From the NCBI GenBank assembly GCA_012963655.1, contig DTVI01000342.1, forward strand, positions 1 through 5,231: a stretch of DNA of 5,231 bases, written 5' to 3'. Positions 1-5,231 of the stretch are shown here, piece after piece. The notes beneath the pieces were generated by a model. It saw only the letters and a list, made by a program, of their open reading frames with translations. It searched no databases and was not told the DNA's origin. Origin of the DNA: Sulfurimonas sp. (GTDB lineage: Bacteria > Campylobacterota > Campylobacteria > Campylobacterales > Sulfurimonadaceae). Every line of letters begins with the position of its first letter. The stretch's first letter is position 1. The position numbers and the translations under genes are program-made.

Positions 1-13
1 AACGCCTACTTTA

Positions 14-60
14 TATAAATAATTTATTTTTAAAAATATATTTTTGTTATTATTTATTAT
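14..60 (+). promoter_or_regulatory. AT-rich upstream region with -10-like boxes
   Basis: The stretch before the first gene is almost pure A/T. It holds two -10-like hexamers, TATAAAT at 14-20 and TATTAT at 55-60, and between them a 14-base perfect palindrome (five A, TATA, five T) at 32-45. No clear -35 box is seen, which is common in Campylobacterota promoters. The box at 55-60 would leave a leader of only about 12 bases, so the one at 14-20 fits better with the Shine-Dalgarno-like site at 67-73. Such boxes arise easily by chance in this composition, so this is only a candidate. Confidence 0.25.
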
Positions 61-78
61 CTTACTAAAAGGGTGTTA

Positions 79-453
79 ATGGAATATTTTCTTGGAGCAT
101 ATAAAAAATATGCTGATTTTACAGGTAGGGCTAGACGCAAAGAATATTGGATGTTTTATCTTTTTTACTTATTAGCTATTATTGCTTTAGTATTCATTGA
201 TGCTATGATGGGTTCATATGATAATCCTGATGACATGGGTCTTTTAAGTACCTTATTTGTTTTAGGTTCTTTAATACCTTTTATTGCATTAACAACAAGA
301 CGCTTACACGATATCAATCAAAGTGGATGGTGGCAATTGATTATTTTAATTCCACTTATTGGGCAACTGGTAATCTTTGTATTTACAGTATTCAAAGGGG
401 ATCCCGGTGAAAATCGTTTTGGTGAAGACCCTTTAGATACTTCAAGTATGTAA
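79..453 (+). CDS. DUF805 family inner-membrane protein
   Basis: This encodes a 124-residue integral membrane protein of the DUF805 family (YhaH-like), whose biochemical role is not established. The family signatures are all present: a conserved F-T-G-R-A-R-R-K-E-Y-W block at residues 14-24, T-T-R-R-L-H-D-I-N-Q-S-G-W-W at 72-85, and a C-terminal K-G-D-P-G-E-N-R-F-G motif at 106-115. Three hydrophobic segments (about 25-43, 54-71 and 85-105) fit the usual topology. The length is typical and the gene looks intact. I chose ATG at 79 over the in-frame GTG at 73 because family members begin just before the Tyr-Phe of this start and because AAAAGGG at 67-73 is then well placed as a ribosome binding site. 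A strong terminator follows the stop codon, so it is probably transcribed alone or as the last gene of an upstream unit. Confidence 0.9.
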   Translation: MEYFLGAYKKYADFTGRARRKEYWMFYLFYLLAIIALVFIDAMMGSYDNPDDMGLLSTLFVLGSLIPFIALTTRRLHDINQSGWWQLIILIPLIGQLVIFVFTVFKGDPGENRFGEDPLDTSSM

Positions 454-465
454 AATTATTTATAT

Positions 466-505
466 ATTAGCCTAATGTCTTAGGCTAATGTTACTTTTGT
501 TTTTT
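466..505 (+). terminator. Rho-independent terminator after the DUF805 gene
   Basis: A perfect 10-base inverted repeat (ATTAGCCTAA at 466-475 and TTAGGCTAAT at 480-489) encloses a four-base TGTC loop. It is followed by a T-rich stretch at 491-505 ending in a run of T. It starts 12 bases after the stop codon of the DUF805 gene. The geometry is that of an intrinsic terminator on the + strand. Confidence 0.85.
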
Positions 506-713
506 ATACAGCTCTTTGACTCTAACATTACTTCCTAGTCCCTAATTTAGAGGGGAAATTTATCCTTATCTTCCTCAATTACATTTCTTCTATTCATATC
601 TATTTTTAATATGTTTTAATTAAAGTTTCATAGGTGTTTACTTAACAACAGTACAATCAGTTTATAAAACTAATAATGACAAATAGCTTAATGCTTTAAG
701 CCTTCTTTGCTAC
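506..713. other. Intergenic stretch, no gene recognised
   Basis: All frames on both strands are broken by frequent stops, and no short translation resembled a known family. A small - strand frame of 16 codons (about 548-598) has no support. A six-base hairpin (GCTTAA at 686-691, TTAAGC at 696-701) lies just upstream of the -10-like box of the next gene and may be chance. The stretch probably acts as the upstream control region of the lipoprotein gene, or is remnant sequence too decayed to read. Confidence 0.5.
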
Positions 714-738
714 TATAAATTATTAAAACATATCAGGA
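714..738 (+). promoter_or_regulatory. -10-like box and ribosome binding site of the lipoprotein gene
   Basis: TATAAAT at 714-720 is a good sigma-70 -10 box, although no convincing -35 is found at the usual distance. AGGA at 735-738 lies six bases before the ATG at 745, an ideal Shine-Dalgarno position, and it fixes the start codon. Confidence 0.45.
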
Positions 739-744
739 ATTTCA

Positions 745-1905
745 ATGAAAGTACATTATATTTATCTTTTTCTTTTAGCCCTATTATTAAGTGGTTGTGG
801 GGGGAACACCCCTAATCCTTGGAAAAAAGCAGGCTTTAACGGAGAAGAAAAACAAGAAAATTCTTGGCAAGCATGGCAAAAAATTCATGTAAAAGCAAAG
901 GATTATAAAGATTGGCAAAAAATTGGAATTAAAACACCTCCTGATGCCTTAGACTGGATTAATGTTGGTGCTAAAATTCCTAAACAAGCTTATGCTTGGA
1001 TGAAGATAGGCATTAATTCCCCTACCGAGGTAAGACAATGGGCAAAAATAGGTATACATGATACAACCCATGTTAAAAAGTGGAAACTTGCAGGGGCAAA
1101 AAAACCCGCACAAGCTAAGGCCTGGATAAAGATAAAAGTTAATCACCCTAAAGAATTATCTAAATGGAAAAAAGCAGGTATCACAAGTTCTGAAGAGGCA
1201 AAAAGTTGGAAACACTTGGGCTTAAATATAAATGAAATTGACTTATGGGTTAAGGCCGGTGTCACAAGCTTTTCTGAGGGGCAAAAATGGTTAAAACTAA
1301 AAATTAAAAAGCTTAAATTTGTGAAAGAATGGAAAAATGCTGGTATTTTAACGCCTGAAGAAGCAGGAAAATGGATACATATTCAAATACCTCTAGCCAA
1401 GATTGCATCTGAATGGAAAAAAGCGGGCAAAACACCTGAGGATGCTAGACCTTGGGCCGATATTTCTCAACTACGCTACCCTGACGTTGTAACTTGGAAT
1501 AGATTAGGTGTTCAAACACCTCTGCAAGCTCAAGAATGGATTTCCCTTGATATTAAGTCACCTACAGAGTTAAGTCGTTGGAAAGACGCAAAGGTTGAAC
1601 AACCTTCTCAAGCAAAGGCCTGGATGAATATTGGTATTCATAATGCTTCAACGGTAAATGAGTGGAAACATTCCCCTTATAACACCTCAAAAAAAGCAAA
1701 ACCATGGTTAAAAGCAGGGATTAAAACACCTAATGAAATTCAAGGATGGAGAAATATAGGTATTCAATCTACTAAAGTAATTTCTTCATGGACAAGTATA
1801 GGTGTTTATACTCCTGAAGAAGTAAGTGCATGGTTGAAATTTTCTACTTCTAAGGCCAAGATTGCACAATGGATAAAAGAAGGATATATTCCTCAAGAAA
1901 ACTAG
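745..1905 (+). CDS. Trp-repeat lipoprotein, function unknown
   Basis: This 386-residue protein is predicted to be exported and lipid-anchored. A short positively charged start and a hydrophobic core (about residues 5-15) lead to the lipobox L-S-G-C with the acylated Cys at 18. The next two residues are Gly and no Asp follows the Cys, so Lol sorting to the outer membrane is possible (inference). The rest is a tandem array of a 14-residue unit, roughly W-x-K-x-G-I-x-T-P-x-E-A-x-x, with 27 Trp in total and many Lys, giving a strongly basic protein. No enzymatic motif is visible. Each unit would form a short helix (Pro near its N-cap, Gly ending it), suggesting an alpha-solenoid-like rod and a scaffolding or binding role. 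That is inference. I recognise the general W-x-x-A-G repeat style but no named gene. The ATG with AGGA at 735-738 is well supported, and the frame is intact to the TAG stop. Confidence 0.85.
   Translation: MKVHYIYLFLLALLLSGCGGNTPNPWKKAGFNGEEKQENSWQAWQKIHVKAKDYKDWQKIGIKTPPDALDWINVGAKIPKQAYAWMKIGINSPTEVRQWAKIGIHDTTHVKKWKLAGAKKPAQAKAWIKIKVNHPKELSKWKKAGITSSEEAKSWKHLGLNINEIDLWVKAGVTSFSEGQKWLKLKIKKLKFVKEWKNAGILTPEEAGKWIHIQIPLAKIASEWKKAGKTPEDARPWADISQLRYPDVVTWNRLGVQTPLQAQEWISLDIKSPTELSRWKDAKVEQPSQAKAWMNIGIHNASTVNEWKHSPYNTSKKAKPWLKAGIKTPNEIQGWRNIGIQSTKVISSWTSIGVYTPEEVSAWLKFSTSKAKIAQWIKEGYIPQEN
820..1887 (+). repeat. Tandem 14-residue Trp repeat array (protein level)
   Basis: Counting Trp in the encoded lipoprotein gives isolated ones at residues 26 and 41, then 25 at regular spacing from residue 44 to 376: twenty intervals of 14 residues and four of 13 (44-57, 155-168, 224-237, 363-376). 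From Trp113 to Trp335 the units alternate. One type has a Val, Leu or Ile three residues before the Trp and then W-K-x-A-G or a variant. The other usually has Ala there (E-A or Q-A) and then W-[I/L]-x-[I/L]. The true unit in this part may therefore be 28 residues. The DNA copies have diverged strongly, so the array is old rather than a recent expansion. Confidence 0.85.
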
Positions 1906-1923
1906 AACTACCTTCTCTTATAC

Positions 1924-1950
1924 ATAAGAAAGTCATGTTTGCTTTCTTAT
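1924..1950. terminator. Inverted repeat between converging genes, possible terminator
   Basis: A perfect nine-base inverted repeat (ATAAGAAAG at 1924-1932, CTTTCTTAT at 1942-1950) encloses a nine-base loop. It lies 19 bases after the lipoprotein stop and 12 bases beyond the likely end of the - strand pseudogene, where a bidirectional terminator is expected. The stem is AT-rich and neither side is followed by a clean T run, so termination is uncertain. Confidence 0.4.
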
Positions 1951-1961
1951 AATAAACATTA

Positions 1962-2872
1962 CTAATCTTTACTTTTATCTTCAACATAAGAACCTAACAA
2001 GACTGCTATTCATTGTGTTTGTAGATTAGTTTGTAAGGCAAGTTTTAACATAATCGTTAAGGGGATAGACAATAACATTCCAACAGCTCAAAACACCCAT
2101 CCCCAAAATAAAAGAGATAAAAAGACCCCCTATGCCAAGCGCACCCAAAGACCCCAACTGTATAAGGGCCAATAAGACAGCAGGTATGGCTGCAATGATA
2201 GAACCAATGTTAGGTACAAAATTAAGCATAAAAGCAAGTACACCCCATACTAAAGCGTAATCAAGACCAATTGCTAACATAGCTAAATAAATAATTATGC
2301 CTGTAACCATAGAAAAAATACTTTTAATTTTCATATACTGTTTTACATTATCAATAAATTCTCTTGCATGTGATGAAGCATCTGCATATATTGATTGAAG
2401 TTTTTCAGGAAGAGCAGAAGCTTCTAAAAGCATAAATATTACTAATAATAAAATCATAAAACTATTCGTTAAAGCAGAAGCAAAAGCGGCCATCTTTGAA
2501 GGATCAATGAAGGATAAAATAGACTCATCTGAAAATTCAAGGCCTTCTTCATATAAGAAATTTATAATCAAGCCCATTGTATTTCTAAACTTTTATTCAT
2601 ACAAAGGGAGGTAAGAAGAAAAGTCATTTAAAGAAGAACTGAGAAGTGCTCCCACTAGACCTAGCCTTAAGATAAGAACAATCATAATCCCCATAAGGCT
2701 AGTCCACTATGAAGTCCTTTATCTTGCATCCATATTAAAAATGCAGAAGTAAGAATGGTAATAAATATTGCTAGAAGTATAGGGATTACTATAGCTTTAG
2801 TCTATAGCAACCCTCCTAAATAATAATGCTAGTTGCAATTTTAAGCAATGGGCTTGAGTTTATAATTTTATT
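1962..2872 (-). pseudogene. AI-2E family (PerM-like) transporter, decayed
   Basis: Pieces in several - strand frames line up as one AI-2E/PerM-family membrane protein. The best piece (2577-2026) has the family signature N-F-V-P-N-I-G-S followed by A-A-I-P-A-V-L-L-A-L (residues 119-138 of that piece) with several membrane helices. Upstream, K-A-I-V-I-P-I-L-L-A-I-F and L-N-D-F-S-S-Y-L-P-L-Y-E match the N-terminal region. Lesions read in gene order: no start codon (AAT at 2872-2870 where ATG is expected); a one-base loss near 2817-2821; TAG at 2804-2802; a one-base loss at the C run 2689-2692; TAA at 2595-2593, probably from CAA; an apparent deletion of about 40 residues near 2098-2121, removing the G-N-x-x-E-P region; TAA at 2028-2026; and a final shift leading to a TAG at 1964-1962. 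The total is about 303 codons, against roughly 340-350 usual for the family. No functional product is expected. It starts about 8 bases after the permease stop, so it was probably co-transcribed with it. Confidence 0.85.
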
Positions 2873-2880
2873 TTATATAT

Positions 2881-3687
2881 TTATCCTATAAGTGCTTTTT
2901 TTTGATTACTTGTTTTTTGTAGATAATTTGAGATATTAATAAGAGAGAAGGTTACGAAAAATATCATTAGACCCGGAAATACTCCTACCCACCAAGCAAT
3001 ATCATTTACGGACTTTGCCGTACTTAAGATACTCCCCCAAGACATAGAAGGGGCCGTGATGCCAAGACCAAGGAAACTAAGGCCAGATTCTGCAAGAATT
3101 GCCCCCCCTACTCCAAAGGTAAAGGACACAAAATAAATTGGTGCAAGTAAGGGTGCATAATATTTTAATAAGATTTTCATCTTACTCACGCCTGCTATAT
3201 TTAGTATCTTGATAAAAGGTTCTGAGGTTATTGAGAAGCTTTGAGAACGTATAAGCCTTCCTGTTGTCATCCATCCTGTAATAGAAATGATAAAAATAAG
3301 AACTAAGACAGAGGCATTTACATAAGAGATAAGTGCAAGTAATAAGAAGAAGGTTGGAAAGGTTAAAAATAAGTCAACCATCACTACAAAACCCTTATCT
3401 ACATTACCTCGCAGAAACCCCGCAGTTGCACCTAATATAAGCCCTAAAAAAGAAGAAATAAAGGCTGAAGTAATACCAATAATCAAAGAAACCTTTCCCC
3501 CTTCAATAACACGAGCAAGTAAATCCCTACCTAAACGATCTGTTCCAAAGGGGTGTTCAAGTGAAGGTGGCATTAAAATACCTAAGGCATCAAGTTCATA
3601 AGCAGAAGATGTATAAAAAAAAGTACCTGTAAAAGAAAAAAGTATAATAAAAAGTATAATAAAAATACTGAAATAAGGTTTTTGCAA
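2881..3687 (-). CDS. ABC transporter permease, DppC/OppC-like
   Basis: This 268-residue protein belongs to the binding-protein-dependent permease family that carries peptides, nickel or similar solutes. It would sit in the inner membrane with a second permease and ATPase subunits. Evidence: a first membrane helix at about 6-24; the DppC/OppC landmark H-P-F-G-T-D-R-L-G-R-D-L-L at 45-57; further helices near 65-90, 100-120, 126-142, 180-205 and 235-255; and L-S-F-L-G-L-G at 203-209. The EAA loop that contacts the ATPase (about 156-178) is recognisable (E156, G166, S168), but the usual Ala-Ala is Ile161-Leu162. The start used is TTG at 3687 with no good ribosome site. An in-frame ATG at 3720 (AGG 10-12 bases upstream) is cut off by TAA at 3699-3697, so translation may be lost or weak. 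No partner permease, ATPase or binding protein is in the window. The substrate cannot be told. Confidence 0.75.
   Translation of the reverse strand: MQKPYFSIFIILFIILFSFTGTFFYTSSAYELDALGILMPPSLEHPFGTDRLGRDLLARVIEGGKVSLIIGITSAFISSFLGLILGATAGFLRGNVDKGFVVMVDLFLTFPTFFLLLALISYVNASVLVLIFIISITGWMTTGRLIRSQSFSITSEPFIKILNIAGVSKMKILLKYYAPLLAPIYFVSFTFGVGGAILAESGLSFLGLGITAPSMSWGSILSTAKSVNDIAWWVGVFPGLMIFFVTFSLINISNYLQKTSNQKKALIG
3102..3108 (-). repeat. Seven-G homopolymer inside the permease gene
   Basis: The - strand reads seven consecutive G at 3108-3102, encoding Gly194, Gly195 and the first base of Ala196 of the permease. The reading frame is intact in this sequence. G tracts in Campylobacterota are known sites of slipped-strand length change, though most phase-variable tracts are somewhat longer. 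Confidence 0.6.
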
Positions 3688-3750
3688 GGGTCTACTTTAG
3701 TTTTGGAAGAAGTATATCATTTTAAATCTAAATACCTAGGTCTTTAAGCC

Positions 3751-5103
3751 TTACTGCTTAAGGCCTAAAAGGGTATCTAACATTTGATCTATCGTTGTTA
3801 TAATTTTTGCGGAAGCACTATAAGCTGTTTGATACTTTATAAGATTAACCATTTCTTCATCAATATTGACCTTAGAAACTGACTCATAACTTAGTAAAAC
3901 AGCATTATACTTGGCCGTCACTGTATCATTAATTGTAATAGCAGCATTAGTACGTGTTCCCACATCCGTTACAATAGAATCATAATAACCAAACAAAATG
4001 CTTTCTGTATTAGTCCCATTAACATTAAAACTAACGTCTTCAAATTGTAATTGCAATATATCATTAGCTAACTTGTTATCCCCATCAATAGGCGATTTAT
4101 TTGCCTTAATTAAAGAAGAATCCTTTTTTAATGCACTTGCTAAATCAATATCTTTAGCACTACTACCATCTAAGAAGCGACTTATACCAATAGCGCCCGC
4201 AAAATTTGTACCTGATGCAAGGCCATTTGTTTGGTCATCTTCTATAGCAAAGGTATAATTCGAAAAATCAGTTGAATTAATACCTAAAGAGAGCTTACCT
4301 AATTGACTTGCTACATCAAAGTTATAAACACTCGATACAATAGAGTTAATGTCATTATTTGCATTTCCATCCCCATTATCATCTGAAAAAGCTGTGAGTT
4401 GTCCAATAATACTATTTACGGTTCCATCATCCATAGTAGTCCCACTATCTATATCGATAGATCTTCTAGCTACTTCATTCCCATCGTTATCATAAGCAAC
4501 AACATCAAAGCTTCCTTGATTAAAGTTAAGATCAGAATCAAGAAGTGTTCCTAGTGAAGTTAAGTCTAAACTATCTGAAAGCATTTTACTTTGTGCACCC
4601 TGAGCGTATAAGTTATTTGTACTTTCAATCATACCCGCGCTAAAGCCATCAAGTTGATTAATAACTTCTTGAAGTTGCCCATTATCTAAGTCACCATTCA
4701 CATTAAAGCTGTTTCCTCTTAGATCTAAAATAGAGCCTATTCGGCCTCCTTTAATTAGATTATCCATAGGAACAAGAACCCCATCTTGACGCTCATAAGA
4801 GATTTTATAAAAGCCTCTAGGACTGTCATCATTTTCTATGACTATAGGATGGAAGGACTTCCCATCAATAATATTAAAGCCAGCGATATTCATTACATAA
4901 TCGCCACCTTTTTCAACTATATCTCTACTAGCAGACATATTCAAAGAAAGGTTTCCATCAAAAAAACTAGCATCAACAAGTTTAGCCATCGAAAGCTCTA
5001 AAACACCTCTTTGATCACGTAAATCATTAGCATGTTCTCCATCAATGGCTTCAGTTTCGGCAATAGCTCCATTTAAAATAGATATTTGATCGCCAAGGCG
5101 ATT
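3751..5103 (-). CDS. flgK: FlgK, hook-filament junction protein, C-terminal part
   Basis: FlgK (HAP1) forms the junction between flagellar hook and filament outside the cell. The frame runs 450 residues to a TAA at 3751 and is open at its 5' side to about 5104, where the flgK sequence changes strand. Support: the upstream part has I-N-R-L-G-D-Q-I-S-I-L-N and N-D-L-R-D-Q-R (5103-5011), the coiled segment and conserved D-x-R-D-Q-R of FlgK. The end has N-I-D-E-E-M-V-N-L-I-K-Y-Q-T-A-Y and T-T-I-D-Q-M-L-D-T-L-L-G-L-K-Q (3868-3754), the conserved D0/D1 C-terminal helix. Between them lies an Asp/Asn/Ser-rich variable domain. The Met codon at 4989 is internal and not the real start; FlgK coding clearly continues upstream of it. 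No signal peptide is expected because the protein leaves through the flagellar type III system. The permease gene begins 63 bases downstream on the same strand. Confidence 0.9.
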   Translation of the reverse strand, partial: NRLGDQISILNGAIAETEAIDGEHANDLRDQRGVLELSMAKLVDASFFDGNLSLNMSASRDIVEKGGDYVMNIAGFNIIDGKSFHPIVIENDDSPRGFYKISYERQDGVLVPMDNLIKGGRIGSILDLRGNSFNVNGDLDNGQLQEVINQLDGFSAGMIESTNNLYAQGAQSKMLSDSLDLTSLGTLLDSDLNFNQGSFDVVAYDNDGNEVARRSIDIDSGTTMDDGTVNSIIGQLTAFSDDNGDGNANNDINSIVSSVYNFDVASQLGKLSLGINSTDFSNYTFAIEDDQTNGLASGTNFAGAIGISRFLDGSSAKDIDLASALKKDSSLIKANKSPIDGDNKLANDILQLQFEDVSFNVNGTNTESILFGYYDSIVTDVGTRTNAAITINDTVTAKYNAVLLSYESVSKVNIDEEMVNLIKYQTAYSASAKIITTIDQMLDTLLGLKQ

Positions 5104-5105
5104 TA
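5089..5105. other. Strand-switch junction inside flgK
   Basis: To the left, the - strand reads FlgK L-G-D-Q-I. To the right, the + strand reads FlgK G-D-L-S-I-N-P. The two share GGCGATT at 5097-5103, so the exact breakpoint cannot be placed within it. ATCGCC at 5089-5094 and GGCGAT at 5097-5102 also form a six-base inverted repeat around AA. The - strand frame meets TAG at 5109-5107, just past the junction. Confidence 0.8.
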
Positions 5106-5231
5106 TCTATCAATCCTGATAATCAAGCTATTAAGGTGGCACTTACTCAGCAAACAGAAGTGCTTTCTGATAATATTCAAAATACAAGAACACAGATTGA
5201 TCATCTTCAAGTTACACTTAATGACCAACTA
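5097..5231 (+). CDS. flgK: FlgK N-terminal-side fragment, in inverted orientation
   Basis: The 45 codons read on the + strand to the window edge include I-N-P-D-N-Q-A-I-K-V-A-L-T-Q-Q and end I-D-H-L-Q-V-T-L-N-D-Q-L. This matches the FlgK region just before the conserved V-D-x-I-N segment (compare the pattern D-P-A-A-R-Q-A-L followed by Q-V-N-I-A in the Salmonella protein). In a normal FlgK it would be followed, after about four residues, by the I-N-R-L-G-D-Q that begins the - strand part. The two pieces are thus neighbouring, non-overlapping parts of one gene on opposite strands. In this frame there is a stop at 5079-5081 to the left, so no start lies in the window. It continues past the right edge. 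Confidence 0.8.

Noticed and set aside
686..701. Six-base hairpin GCTTAA/TTAAGC as an operator upstream of the lipoprotein gene
   Set aside because: Short AT-rich inverted repeats are expected by chance here, and there is no second copy or known regulator to support it.
799..804. Run of six G at the lipobox of the lipoprotein, as a phase-variation tract
   Set aside because: Six bases is short for slippage-driven switching, and the run simply encodes Gly19-Gly20 after the lipobox Cys.
949..1146. Open frame of 65 codons on the - strand inside the lipoprotein gene
   Set aside because: It lies opposite the well-supported repeat protein. Its Cys/Tyr/Phe/Pro-rich translation is the shadow of the Lys/Trp repeat codons.
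820..1887. Repeat array as a CRISPR or DNA-level tandem repeat
   Set aside because: The periodicity is in the protein (Trp spacing). The DNA copies are too diverged, and there are no identical repeats with unique spacers.
1962..2872. Recoding of TAA/TAG stops (altered genetic code) in the transporter genes
   Set aside because: Frameshifts, a lost start and a deletion accompany the stops in the PerM-like gene, and flgK and the lipoprotein are free of internal stops. Ordinary gene decay explains it.
3748..3764. Hairpin GCCTTA/TAAGGC overlapping the flgK stop as a terminator
   Set aside because: The stem is only six bases, it overlaps the last codons of flgK, and no T run follows on the - strand. 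The closely following permease also argues for read-through.
3998..5001. Open frames on the + strand at 3998-4258 and 4786-5001
   Set aside because: Both are antisense to the clearly coding flgK frame, have no family resemblance and no upstream signals.
5089..5102. Hairpin ATCGCC-AA-GGCGAT as a fold-back (snap-back) artefact explaining the flgK junction
   Set aside because: A simple fold-back would make the right side the reverse complement of the sequence just to the left. The right side is instead a different, neighbouring part of flgK, so plain fold-back does not explain it.

Overview
This is an AT-rich window (roughly two thirds A+T by eye) that most resembles the Campylobacterota, in the broad Sulfurimonas/Arcobacter/Sulfurovum range. 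The main evidence is the C-terminal hallmark of the flagellar hook-filament junction protein FlgK, ending in L-L-G-L-K-Q, plus the low GC and the overall gene style. The genus cannot be fixed from this sequence alone.

Layout. On the + strand, a small DUF805 membrane protein (79-453) is followed by a strong hairpin terminator (466-505). After about 240 bases with no recognisable gene comes a lipoprotein (745-1905) built almost entirely of a 14-residue tryptophan repeat. On the - strand, reading right to left, lie the large C-terminal part of flgK (5103-3751), then an oligopeptide-type ABC transporter permease (3687-2881, possibly once starting at 3720), then a heavily decayed AI-2E/PerM-family membrane protein gene (about 2872-1962). 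These three share a strand and have short gaps (63 bases between flgK and the permease, about 8 between the permease and the pseudogene), so they look like one transcription unit converging on the lipoprotein gene. An inverted repeat at 1924-1950 lies between the converging units.

The two most notable points are these. (1) At the right edge flgK changes strand. From about 5097 to 5231 the + strand encodes the FlgK segment that should lie immediately upstream of the - strand portion, with a short shared GGCGATT at the junction. This is either a small inversion inside flgK, a larger rearrangement, or an amplification/assembly chimera; the window stops too early to decide. (2) The lipoprotein carries 25 regularly spaced Trp residues at 13/14-residue spacing, and over its middle the units alternate between two types, so the underlying unit appears to be 28 residues.

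Gene decay is clear in the - strand transporter region. The PerM-like gene has lost its start and has several frameshifts and stops and an internal deletion. The neighbouring permease has an in-frame TAA seven codons after a plausible ATG and must then start at TTG if it is made. I found no RNA genes, CRISPR array or insertion sequence. I see no evidence for a defence or other multi-gene novel system; the repeat lipoprotein is the best candidate for something undescribed.
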